From: Flavisolibacter tropicus
GTDB taxonomy: Bacteria; Bacteroidota; Bacteroidia; Chitinophagales; Chitinophagaceae
Direction of reading: 5' to 3'
NCBI RefSeq assembly: GCF_001644645.1
Contig: NZ_CP011390.1
Span: 5,659,501 to 5,723,500, forward strand
DNA: 64,000 nt
The notes beneath the pieces are model-generated. The model had not been told where the DNA came from, searched no databases, and saw only the letters and a program-made list of their open reading frames with translations. Shown here in pieces: positions 42,421 to 52,300 of the stretch. The stretch's first letter is position 1; each line of letters begins with the position of its first letter. The translations under genes were made by a program, and so were the position numbers.

Positions 42421-45189
42421 ATGTTTCGATCGTTAGCGGCTATATTTTTATTTCTATCCTCAGCTACTTTGATCCATGCCCAGCAATTCGGAGGCTTTCC
42501 CTCCAATACTAAATGGAAACAAATTAATACCGATACAGCGCGGATAATTTATACGCCGGGAGCTGAGAACGAGGCTAAGCGGGTGGCCACTATTATTCAT
42601 AAAATGGCAGCTGAAGAGAATACAATAGGCGGTGCTTTGAAAAAAATTAATGTAGTACTACAAAGTAGAACCACGATGGCAAACGGTTATGTAGCATTAG
42701 CTCCCTACCGAAGTGAGTTTTATTTAGTGCCAGGTGGAAATATATTTGATTTTGGAAATTTACCCTGGCAGGAGCAGCTGGCTGTTCATGAATACAGGCA
42801 TGTTCAGCAATACAATAATTTCAATAGAGGCGGCAGTAAGGTACTGGGTGTGCTATTTGGACAGGAAGGAAGGGCTGTAGGAAATGGGCTTGCTATACCT
42901 GATTGGTTTTTTGAAGGGGATGCCGTGTATATGGAGACTGCGCTTACGCCACAGGGTAGGGGGCGCACACCCTATTTCCAAAATGGTTACAAGTCTCTAT
43001 GGCGAGAAGGACGTAACTATAATTGGATGAAATTGCGCAATGGCTCCTTAAAAGATTACGTCCCCAATCACTATCAACTAGGGTATTTACTGGTTAATTA
43101 TGGGTATTTAAAATATGGTGCTGATTTCTGGAAAAAAGTTACCGCCGATGCGGCTTCTTTCTCTTCCGTTATATACCCTTTTCAAAGTGCCATAAAACGA
43201 CATGCAGGCGTCACTTATGCAACGTTTCGAAAAGAAGCACTTGACTACTATAGTCATGAAGTTAGCAAAAGGCGTAATGATGTGAGAAACCGCGAGACGG
43301 TAACTAATTATTATTTCGCGCATCCAATCAGTTCAGATTCTATTGTGTATTTGAAAGACAGCTATAAAAAAATACCTGCTTTTTATTTGCGAACACACCA
43401 AGGGGAGAAGCGAATAAGGCTTAAAAGTATTGGCAGTGAAGATTGGTTTAGCTATAGAGACGGGTTGATTGCCTATACCGCATTCAATACTGATCCAAGG
43501 TGGTCATTAGTAGATTATAATGACGTGGTATTGCTGGATATGCAAACTGGGCAAGAAACCTGGCTAACGCATAAGGGGAAATACTATACCCCTGATATTT
43601 CACCGAATACTCAGACAATAATAGCCACTGCTGTTACAGATTCAGTAACCAGTGAGCTTCAATTGATCAATAGAAAGGGCGTTGTTTCAAAATCAATACA
43701 TGCGCCTCAGGCCTCTTTCTTCTTTCATCCTAAATTTATAGATGACGAACATGTAGTGGTGGGTGTACGCTGGCCAGATGCCACAATGTCGCTAGAGGTG
43801 CTGGAATTATCAACTCAGAAAATGGAGGCGCTCATTCCACGTACACTTGCTACAATTGGGTATCCTTTTGTAAACAACAATTCAATTTATTTCACATCGT
43901 CATTAGCTGGAACAGATAATATATATGTAGTTCGGCTGGAGGATAAAAAGATATTTCAGTTAACCAATAGCCAAACCGGCTTGTATTTTCCGGCTGTAGC
44001 AAACGATTCATTATTTTATAGCGCCTTTACCAGTAACGGCTTGGCATTAAAGAATGAAGGATTAAGCAGCGTAAAAACACAAGAAATTGCAAGTACTGCC
44101 TGGAGCAATGTGACGATCCCATATACAGTAGCGGGTGATGCAAATAGAAATATACTACAAGTACCTACGCGCGAATTTCCAGAAAGGCCATATCGAAAAG
44201 CAACGGGTTTATTGAACTTTCACAGTTGGAGGCCCGATTATGCCGATCCGGAGTTTAGTTTTTCAGTATACAGTGATAATATTTTAAATACCTTCTCCAG
44301 CGAGCTGTTCTACAAGTATAATGAAAATGAAAACTCGCATGCTGTTGGTTTCAATGCCATATACGGCGGCTGGTTCCCTCAAGTAGTGTTTGGTGTAGAA
44401 CGAATAAATAATAGGCATTTAAAAAGCAGCACTAAAAGCTATATACTGAACCAGACGGAAAGTAATGTGGGCTATGCCATTCCATTTAATTTTTCAAAGG
44501 GCAAAACACTAAAGTCGTTAAGCTTAGGCAGCCGGATTTATTATACTACATTGGAGTCTGCAGGAAAGAGCCCCACAAACTTTGCCGGCTTTCAATCTAC
44601 TTATTTAAGTCATGCTATAGGATGGGTGCAGCAGCTGCCTAGGGCACGCCAACAAATCTATCCTAAATGGGGATATGCTCTTGCCGCTAACTACCGGCAT
44701 CGCCTAGATGAGAAAGGGTATCAGGCAATAGGAAGCAGTAGTCTTTATTTGCCGGGTCTGTTTCCCAATCATAGTTTGGTAGTACAAGGAAGTATTCAAG
44801 AAACGGATACTTCAAATGTGATTTTTTCAAATCGGTTTGCTAACTCTAGGGGGTACTCTGACTATTATTTTTCCCGGATGTGGAAAGTAGGCGCAAACTA
44901 CCATTTGCCTCTGTTGTACCCAGATAAAGGCTTTGGTAATATTGTTTATTTACAACGCATACGCGGAAATGCTTTCTATGACTTTACCCGTGTATACTCA
45001 AATACTAAAACAGCAACCCGTGATCTAAGAAGCGTAGGGTCTGAACTTTTTTTTGATACCCGGTGGTGGAATTCTTATCCTTTAACATTAGGTGTGCGGT
45101 ACAGCTATCTTTTGGATGCAAATGTTGTTGGCGCACAGAATCCCAACCATTTTGAGATTGTATTACCACTTAATCTAATACCAGATTAA
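42421..45189 (+). CDS. Secreted metallopeptidase-like protein with propeller and C-terminal barrel
   Basis: A 922-residue exported protein with signal peptide ending IHAQ. Residues 30-270 look like a gluzincin of the peptidase MA type: HEYRH at 123-127 matches HExxH, and WFFEGDAVYMET (162-173) supplies the third ligand. Residues 320-580 hold TolB/PD40-like propeller blades (YYTPDISPNTQTIIATA, FVNNNSIYFTSSLAGTDNIYVV). The last 300 residues are amphipathic strands of an outer membrane barrel, ending EIVLPLNLIPD. It probably sits in the outer membrane with the other domains attached; which side they face is unknown. Confidence 0.75.
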   Translation: MFRSLAAIFLFLSSATLIHAQQFGGFPSNTKWKQINTDTARIIYTPGAENEAKRVATIIHKMAAEENTIGGALKKINVVLQSRTTMANGYVALAPYRSEFYLVPGGNIFDFGNLPWQEQLAVHEYRHVQQYNNFNRGGSKVLGVLFGQEGRAVGNGLAIPDWFFEGDAVYMETALTPQGRGRTPYFQNGYKSLWREGRNYNWMKLRNGSLKDYVPNHYQLGYLLVNYGYLKYGADFWKKVTADAASFSSVIYPFQSAIKRHAGVTYATFRKEALDYYSHEVSKRRNDVRNRETVTNYYFAHPISSDSIVYLKDSYKKIPAFYLRTHQGEKRIRLKSIGSEDWFSYRDGLIAYTAFNTDPRWSLVDYNDVVLLDMQTGQETWLTHKGKYYTPDISPNTQTIIATAVTDSVTSELQLINRKGVVSKSIHAPQASFFFHPKFIDDEHVVVGVRWPDATMSLEVLELSTQKMEALIPRTLATIGYPFVNNNSIYFTSSLAGTDNIYVVRLEDKKIFQLTNSQTGLYFPAVANDSLFYSAFTSNGLALKNEGLSSVKTQEIASTAWSNVTIPYTVAGDANRNILQVPTREFPERPYRKATGLLNFHSWRPDYADPEFSFSVYSDNILNTFSSELFYKYNENENSHAVGFNAIYGGWFPQVVFGVERINNRHLKSSTKSYILNQTESNVGYAIPFNFSKGKTLKSLSLGSRIYYTTLESAGKSPTNFAGFQSTYLSHAIGWVQQLPRARQQIYPKWGYALAANYRHRLDEKGYQAIGSSSLYLPGLFPNHSLVVQGSIQETDTSNVIFSNRFANSRGYSDYYFSRMWKVGANYHLPLLYPDKGFGNIVYLQRIRGNAFYDFTRVYSNTKTATRDLRSVGSELFFDTRWWNSYPLTLGVRYSYLLDANVVGAQNPNHFEIVLPLNLIPD

Positions 45190-45198
45190 GAAGGGAAT

Positions 45199-45315
45199 GG
45201 TGAGTGGTCAATGGTTAGTAAGTCATTAGGACAATAGTGAAGGTTTAGTGGATGTGTACTGAAGTAATAGTGTAGTACTAGTGAAGTATATCTTCAGTAG
45301 CTCCCCGGAAAGTAG
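45199..45315. repeat. Short-unit degenerate array (locus C)
   Basis: Begins with the GGTGAGTGGT 10-mer (45199-45208), then runs of TAGTGAAGG, TAGTGGATG, TACTGAAGTA and TAGTGAAGT and ends at a CTCCCC/GGGGAG hairpin. It also lies between convergent genes. It has the style of copies A and B but not their conserved head. Confidence 0.45.
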
Positions 45316-45369
45316 GGGAGTTAACGGGGAAACTTGGAATTTGTCTTTGGGATATGATATTTACAGCTA

Positions 45370-45417
45370 ACTATAATAAAAAAGGAGACATAGAGATGTC
45401 TCCTTTTTTATTATAGT
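45370..45417. terminator. Bidirectional terminator, perfect 22-bp stem
   Basis: Two perfectly complementary 22-base arms (45370-45391 and 45396-45417) around AGAG, with A6/T6 runs inside the arms. It lies between the convergent metallopeptidase-like gene and valS. Confidence 0.9.
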
Positions 45418-45451
45418 TTCAAGCATTGACGCTCAAACATTGCTATTTTAT

Positions 45452-48082
45452 TTATCCCAATGCTGAGAGGCTTTCAGAAATAGCCTTAATCTTTTCTTCT
45501 GCATCCGCCTTTTTACGACGCTCGACATCCACTACTTCTGGCTTTGCATTTAGAACAAATCGCTCATTACTTAATTTCTTCTCTACAGAGACCAAGAAGC
45601 CTTTAAGGTATTCCAGTTCTTTTTCCAATTGCTCTTTTTGTGCAGTTGTATCAAGTTCCTGTTCTGTTTCAATGTAAATTTTATCCTTTCCAACTAATAC
45701 AGCAATAGCGCCTGCTACTGCATCGTTTACCAGGTTTACTTCTTTAGCATTTACTTGTTTAGTGAGAATGGATGTAATTGCTGCGTATTGACTACTTTGA
45801 GATGCTTGTACGTGTACATTAACCGGATCTTTCGGTTTAATATTATTTTTTACGCGTACATCGCGAATCGCTGAAATGGTCTGTTTTAGCAGATCGCCCT
45901 GTTGGAGTAAACTTTGTTGAATGTTTGCTGATTTGCTGAATTGTTTTACACAGAGATCATCAGTTTGATCTTTTAACTGATGATAGATTTCTTCTGTAAT
46001 AAACGGCATGAACGGATGCAGTAGTTGCATTAGTTCTTCAAAAAAGCGAACAGTGCTTTGATAAACATTGCTATCGATAGGCTGTTCAAACCCTGGTTTT
46101 GCCCACTCCAGATACCAGCTACAGAAATCATCCCATATGAGAGAGTAGATGGTTTTTAGTGCTTCACTCAAGCGAAATTGAGCATACATTTCTTCCACCT
46201 GACCTTTTACTTCATTCAATCGTTGTTCAAACCATTGAACCGCAAAATGGGAAGACGAAGATTCGTTTGTTTGTGCTTGACGCGACTCCCACATTTTAAC
46301 CAGCTTCAGTGCATTCCAAAGCTTGTTATTAAAATTGCGACCTTGCTCACAACTGCTATCATCAAATAATAAATCGTTACCAGCCGGAGCTGAAATAAGG
46401 ATACCAAAGCGAACAGCATCTGCCCCAAAGCGCTCAATTAGCTCAAGCAAATCTGGTGAGTTACCCAGGCTTTTACTCATTTTGCGGCCTTGCTTATCGC
46501 GTACCATACCGGTGAAGTATACGTGATCAAATGGCTTCTCATTCATATACTCCATGCCAGCCATAATCATACGTGCTACCCAGAAGAAGATAATGTCCTG
46601 GCCAGTTACCAATACTGAAGTAGGGTAGTAGTAATTAATATCTGGATTATTCGGTTGGGTAATACCATTAAACACTTCCATGGGCCATAACCAAGATGAA
46701 AACCATGTGTCGAGAACATCTTCATCTTGCCTGATATCTCCGCCTTCAAGTTTCAGGTCTCTAGCTTCAAATTGCTTAAGAGCCTCTTCTCTTGTAGCGG
46801 CTACTACAAAGCTGCCGTCTGGTGCATACCAGGCTGGTATACGCTGACCCCACCAAAGCTGGCGACTGATACACCAATCTTTCACATTTTCCAACCAATA
46901 TCTGTAAGTTGCCAAAAAGCGTTCTTCCGGGTGGATCTTTACATCTCCGCTAACCACTGCAGTTAATGCTTGGTCTGCCAGTTCTTTCATTTTTACAAAC
47001 CACTGTGTGGAAATACGAGGCTCTACCACAGCATTTGTGCGTTGAGAATAACCTAAACGGGTTTGGTATTCTTCTTCTTTAATTAAAAGACCGTCAGTAT
47101 GTAGTTTTTCTATAGCTTGTTTACGTGCTTCAAAACGATCTATGCCAATGAATACCTCTGCGGCTTCACTTAGCGTTCCATCCTCATTTAACGTGTCAAC
47201 AATTGGAAGGCCGTGCTTTAGTCCTAGGTTGTAGTCATTAATATCATGGGCTGGGGTTACTTTCAGTGCACCGGTACCAAAGGCAGGGTCTACATACTCA
47301 TCAAAAATGATAGGTACTTCGCGATTTACCAAAGGAACAATAACTGTTTTACCCTTGAGGTGCTGATAGCGTTCGTCATTCGGGTTTACGCAAACGGCCG
47401 TATCACCCATAATGGTTTCTGGGCGCTGGGTGGCTATTGTAATATATTCATTGGTGCCAGTTACCTGGTATTTTACATAGTACAGCTTGCCTTGTACATC
47501 TTTATACTCAACTTCTTCATCGCTTAAGGCTGTTTTTGCTTGAGGGTCCCAGTTGATCATACGAGCACCACGGTAGATCTTTCCTTTGTTGAAAAGGTCA
47601 ATAAATACCTTGATCACGGCTTCATAATAATGAGCGTCCATGGTAAAGGTTACACGATCCCAATCTACACTACAACCCAGTTTTTTGATCTGGTGATAGA
47701 TGATGCCACCATATTTTTCTTTCCATTCGAAGGCATGCTTCAAAAAATCTTCTCTGGACAGGTCATGTTTTGAAATGCCTTTCTCTTTTTCAAGCATTTG
47801 TACCACTTTAGCTTCTGTGGCAATAGAAGCATGGTCGCTACCAGGCACCCAGCAGGCATTAAACCCACTCATACGCGCTTTCCGAACCAATACATCCTGC
47901 ACCGTTTCATTGAGCGTATGCCCCATGTGTAAAACACCTGTAACGTTAGGCGGAGGGATGACAACAGTGAAAGGTTGGCGCTCATCTGGCGTGCTATGGA
48001 AGTATCTTTTGTCCAGCCAGTGCTGGTACCATTTTTCTTCTATTTGCTGTGGCTCAAAATTTTTGGAAAGAGAACTGCTCAT
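45452..48082 (-). CDS. valS: Valyl-tRNA synthetase
   Basis: ValS charges tRNA-Val; the tRNA-Val gene at 57.4 kb encodes a substrate. The 876-residue class I enzyme has the HIGH-type motif PNVTGVLHMGHTLNET, a CP1 editing domain (ATQRPETIMGDTAV), KMSKS in GRKMSKSLGNSPD, the anticodon domain and the C-terminal coiled-coil arm (EQLEKELEYLKGFL). The start at 48082 is preferred over 48106: the upstream ATG lies inside the promoter and inverted repeat. Confidence 0.97.
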   Translation of the reverse strand: MSSSLSKNFEPQQIEEKWYQHWLDKRYFHSTPDERQPFTVVIPPPNVTGVLHMGHTLNETVQDVLVRKARMSGFNACWVPGSDHASIATEAKVVQMLEKEKGISKHDLSREDFLKHAFEWKEKYGGIIYHQIKKLGCSVDWDRVTFTMDAHYYEAVIKVFIDLFNKGKIYRGARMINWDPQAKTALSDEEVEYKDVQGKLYYVKYQVTGTNEYITIATQRPETIMGDTAVCVNPNDERYQHLKGKTVIVPLVNREVPIIFDEYVDPAFGTGALKVTPAHDINDYNLGLKHGLPIVDTLNEDGTLSEAAEVFIGIDRFEARKQAIEKLHTDGLLIKEEEYQTRLGYSQRTNAVVEPRISTQWFVKMKELADQALTAVVSGDVKIHPEERFLATYRYWLENVKDWCISRQLWWGQRIPAWYAPDGSFVVAATREEALKQFEARDLKLEGGDIRQDEDVLDTWFSSWLWPMEVFNGITQPNNPDINYYYPTSVLVTGQDIIFFWVARMIMAGMEYMNEKPFDHVYFTGMVRDKQGRKMSKSLGNSPDLLELIERFGADAVRFGILISAPAGNDLLFDDSSCEQGRNFNNKLWNALKLVKMWESRQAQTNESSSSHFAVQWFEQRLNEVKGQVEEMYAQFRLSEALKTIYSLIWDDFCSWYLEWAKPGFEQPIDSNVYQSTVRFFEELMQLLHPFMPFITEEIYHQLKDQTDDLCVKQFSKSANIQQSLLQQGDLLKQTISAIRDVRVKNNIKPKDPVNVHVQASQSSQYAAITSILTKQVNAKEVNLVNDAVAGAIAVLVGKDKIYIETEQELDTTAQKEQLEKELEYLKGFLVSVEKKLSNERFVLNAKPEVVDVERRKKADAEEKIKAISESLSALG

Positions 48083-48090
48083 GCGTAAAA

Positions 48091-48133
48091 TAAAATTGGT
48101 GTGCAAAGTTAGTTAATCTGCACACCAATTTTA
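48091..48133 (-). promoter_or_regulatory. Inverted repeat holding the valS promoter
   Basis: Perfect 15-base arms TAAAATTGGTGTGCA and TGCACACCAATTTTA flank a 13-base spacer. Minus-strand TAACTTTG (48104-48111), an exact TAnnTTTG match, lies across one arm end and the spacer, 21 bases before the valS ATG. The hairpin, with TTTTATTTTA after it, may also terminate the upstream response regulator gene. Confidence 0.6.
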
Positions 48134-48151
48134 TTAATATTCCGATGGCTA

Positions 48152-48574
48152 TTAGGCCTTGTTCATTTTGTCCTGAATTTCCTTGCAAATGAAGGTTTCC
48201 CCATTGTAAACCTGAATAATGGCCTGAAGCATCTCCTCTCGTGAAGAGTTTTTGGTAACATATCCTTTAGCCCCTGCTAAAAGCATGTTTTTGGCATAGG
48301 AGGGCTGATTGTTTATGGAAACGCCTATAACTTTAATGCTCGGGTAAAGTCTGCTGATTTCTTTAGTAGCTTCCAACCCATTCATGGGATACATATTTAT
48401 ATCCATGAGCATAATATTGGGGCTTAGAGACGCTGCCATAGCGATAGCTTCTTCGCCTGAGGCACAATCTCCGACTACCTGGAGTCGTTCATCTTTTTGT
48501 AACAACATTTTCCAGGTTTCCCTTACCATTTGGTGATCATCAACTAAAACAACGCGAATTGGGTCGTTTCTCAT
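48152..48574 (-). CDS. Single-domain response regulator
   Basis: A 140-residue receiver domain with DDH at residues 12-14, phospho-acceptor D58 in MDINMYPMNG, and the Lys in KGYVTKNSSREEM. It is closely similar, throughout, to the receiver domain of the adjacent LuxR-type regulator (48733-49380), but stops just after the receiver (ETFICKEIQDKMNKA), where the paralogue goes on to its DNA-binding domain. It looks like a tandem copy that lost the HTH, and could act as a phosphate sink or competitor for the PAS kinase. Confidence 0.85.
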   Translation of the reverse strand: MRNDPIRVVLVDDHQMVRETWKMLLQKDERLQVVGDCASGEEAIAMAASLSPNIMLMDINMYPMNGLEATKEISRLYPSIKVIGVSINNQPSYAKNMLLAGAKGYVTKNSSREEMLQAIIQVYNGETFICKEIQDKMNKA

Positions 48575-48732
48575 ACAGCGTTTTTAAATCATTCTGCAAT
48601 GAAATGACATCACAGGAAGGGTTATTCATGCAGACGGATTTTATGATAACGCCTCAACAGAATTGCCTTGTGCTGTATTTTATACGTTAGCTTGGTAATT
48701 AATGTTGGTACTATGAATATAGGTACTCCATT

Positions 48733-49380
48733 TTAATTATCAAACTCCAATTGGCTATTGTTGATGAAATTCACCAATGCAGCTGCGTTCTTAAGATTTA
48801 GTTTTTTGAGAATGTTATAACGATGCACCTCCACTGTTTTTACAGAAATATTAAGCGCATCAGCTATTTCCTTAGAAGAGTGGCCTTTTTTAATGAAAGC
48901 AATGATCTCTATTTCACGCTGAGATAGGGCATTTAAACCTGATTGCTGATCCTCACCGCTAATTACCTGCTCAGAAAGGATGTTCTTGATCTCTTCGCAG
49001 ATATATTTTTTGCCACTTTGGATTTCCATCAAGGCTTTAAACATTTCTTCACGTGAAGAGTTTTTGGTAACATAGCCCATGGCTCCTTTTTGGATCATTT
49101 TCCGGGCATATGTAGGTTGTGTATGAAGTGATACACCAAGGATCTTGGTGCCAGGAGAGTATTTACGGATTTGTTGTGTGGCTTCAATTCCATTCATGCC
49201 TGGAAGGTTAATATCCATTATTACCACATTTGGGCGGAGTTTCTTGGCCAATTCAATGGCTTCTTCACCACTTCCGCTTTCTGCAACAACAGTAAAGCGC
49301 GGGTCAGTATTTAAAATGAAGCTCCAGGTCTCACGTACCAGTGTGTGGTCATCGGCTATAAGAATGGTAATTTTTTCCAT
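48733..49380 (-). CDS. NarL/LuxR-family response regulator
   Basis: A 215-residue regulator. The receiver domain (residues 4-120) has DDH at 10-12 and phospho-acceptor D56 in MDINLPGMNG. The LuxR-type HTH lies near residues 150-205 (LSQREIEIIAFIKKGHSSKE, IADALNISVKTVEVHRYNIL). Two bases separate its start from the stop of the PAS histidine kinase gene, so kinase and regulator form one unit. Target genes unknown. Confidence 0.92.
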   Translation of the reverse strand: MEKITILIADDHTLVRETWSFILNTDPRFTVVAESGSGEEAIELAKKLRPNVVIMDINLPGMNGIEATQQIRKYSPGTKILGVSLHTQPTYARKMIQKGAMGYVTKNSSREEMFKALMEIQSGKKYICEEIKNILSEQVISGEDQQSGLNALSQREIEIIAFIKKGHSSKEIADALNISVKTVEVHRYNILKKLNLKNAAALVNFINNSQLEFDN

Positions 49381-49382
49381 AG

Positions 49383-52300
49383 TTAAATTGGATTTGTATG
49401 TTTTGGAAAGTTGATCATAATTAAGCTCCCTTTACCGGGGACCGAATTTACAGTTAATGTTCCGTTTGCCAAATATACTCTGTTTTGGATGTGTTTTAAC
49501 CCGGAACCTTTTTTTACGGTGTCAAAGTTAAATCCAATCCCGTCATCTGCAATAAACAATTCAACTATTTGAGGGGTATCTTGAATCGTTATTGTGACAT
49601 TTTTGGCTTTTGCGTGTTTTAAAGCATTGTTAATAGCCTCCTGAACAATTCGATAAATCATCAATTTTTGATTTTCAGACAACGTAGATTCCAGCCTATG
49701 GGCGGCTTTTAGCTTGATTTTTAACTTGCCCGTGAGGTTTATATTGTCAAGTAGTTCGTTTATCGATTCAATTAATCCCAAGTCGCCAAGACTTGGATTC
49801 ATTAATGAGCGGGAGAGTTGCCTGATCTCATTAATTACGTAAATAATATTCTGAGAAGATTTTGCGATCAGCTCATCTTTCAATTCACTATTGCTTAGTG
49901 AAAGATCCAAATAGAGCTTAGTGGTTGTTAAAACCTGATTTACATTGTCATGCAGTTCCTTGCCAATTTCACTGCGTTCCTGCTCTTGTGTTTCTATAGT
50001 TGTTTGGCTAATAAACTTTTGTTTGTCCAATTCCTTTTTGAGCAATTGCATTTCCAGGCGCTTGCGCTCCGTAATATTTTGGGCTGCGCCAATCAGGCGC
50101 ACCGGTTTGCCTTCAGCATTTCGTAAAATGATACCCCGGTCATATACAAAGTTGTACTGGTGGTCATCTCTTAGAAATCGGTACTCTACTTCAAACGTAT
50201 CCAGGCCTGTATTGTGAAGGATATTATTTATTGTGTTTTGTACATGGAGGCTGTCTTCAGGATGTATTCGTCGCAACCAGGGATCGATAGTTCTTATGGC
50301 AGCATCATTTGAAACACCGTATACGTTTTGTAGACCTTCAGCATCTCTGTAGATATAGCCGCTTTCCAGGTCCCAATCCCATATTAAGTCGCTGGTAGCC
50401 TTGAGTATGGCATTGTAGCGTTCATTGCTTTCGGTTAGTTCCTTTTCTTTTAGCTTCAGGTCGGTAATATCCTGCATGGCGCCAATCATGCGATAAGGCT
50501 TATTGGAGCTGTCTCGTAAAATAAACCCCCTGTCAAATACATAGCGGTAAGAATTGTCAGCTGCTTTAAAGCGGTACTGCCCACGCCATATACTTTGGCT
50601 TGAGTGTTGAATAGCTTGTAAAAAAGAGTCTGTTACTCGTTGTACATCTTCTGGATGTATTAACGCCAACCATTTGTCATAGGTTATCTCTTCACTTTTA
50701 TACCCAAATAACGTAAATAAGCCCTCTCCCCAATCCAGCGTATTATGCTCCAAGTCATAATCCCAGATAGCGTCCGAGGTGGCTTTACTTGCAAATAAGA
50801 AACGCTCATTACTTTTTAAAAGTTCCAGCTCTGCTTTTACCTGAGTGGTTTTATCATGAACAACAACCAGACGGGCTTTTTGGTTTTGGTATTCTATCGC
50901 ACTGCTTCTTATATCTACAAATATGATTTCGCCGTTTTTCTTTTGATGCCGCCAAGAACTGCTGTTTGTGTCTTTTGACCTGGCTTCTTGAATGTTTATA
51001 TTGGCTTCTTCCCTCTCATCGATAGGATGCAACTCCTGTATAGTCATCTGTTTAAACTCTTCCTTTGTATAGCCATAATGAGCTACAGCTGCTTTATTTA
51101 CCTCTAAAAGCTGTTGGGTCTCGGGGTTATAGATCCAGGAAGGAAGTGGGTTATTAACAAACAGTGTACGGTATTTAACTTCAGAGTTGAGTAAACGTTG
51201 CTCAGCTAGTATTTTATCGGTAACATCCTGACAGGTTATAAGATTGATTTTTCGACCAACCTGTTCTATAATAGTGTGTCCAGTTAGGTCTACATAAATA
51301 ATATCACCATCTTTTTTCTGATGTCTAAGCCCGGTTACTGAAAAATGTACAGCCTCTCTGTTAATGTCTGTTAAAAAGCGATGATCAAATGATTCATCCA
51401 GAGGTTGAATATCTTTGATGGTCATCTGTAGGAACTCTTCCCGTGAATAGCCGTAATGCGCAACAGCCATATCGTTTACATCCAGGAATCGTTGTGTTTC
51501 CGGGTCTAAGGTCCACATAGGTAGAGGACTGCTATAGAAAAGCAGCCGGTAATTAGCCTCGGTTACTTTATAGCTCGTAATATCGGTATGGGTTCCGATC
51601 ATACGCAACGGTTTCCCGTTTTCATCCCAACTTACAATGATGCCCCTGGATAAAATCCACCGGTAAGTGCCATCTTTTGCTTTGATCCGGTAGGTGGAGT
51701 CATAAATGGGTTGATTACTTAATAAGTGTTTTTCTAAGGCGTTGTCTGTAATATGCCTGTCGTCTGGGTGTATTCGGCTCACCCATTCATCTATATGATT
51801 GATTAGCTCGTTATCTTCAAAGCCGTAAAGGCGTTTATAAGATGGTGAGTAGTACGTATAGCCTGTTTGTATGTCCCAATCCCAAAGGCCCTGATGGCTG
51901 CCTTCTGATGCATATTGCCAGCGACGCTCTGCTTCCTCCAATGCGATCTGGTTCTTTTTATCTTCAGTAATGTCGTAGGTGTTGATGATTATGCCAAGAA
52001 TGTTACCTTTTTCGTCCTTGGCTGGACGGAATATATTGCGCAGAAATGTAATGTTCCCATCTACTAAGTGCGATGATTCTGTTTCTCGCTGATTGCCTTT
52101 TAATACATCTTCATATATTTCTTTGATAAAGGGCTGATTCTTTTCTGATGCTACATGAAGGAGGTTCTGTCCAATTTGCAGGTCAGTATGAAATAGTTTG
52201 AAAAACTGTTTCCGGGAGTTTTCGTTGATATACTGAATTATATAATTGCTATCCAATAAAATTACCAGCTCTTTAGAATTGCTTAATAAAATGGATAGTA

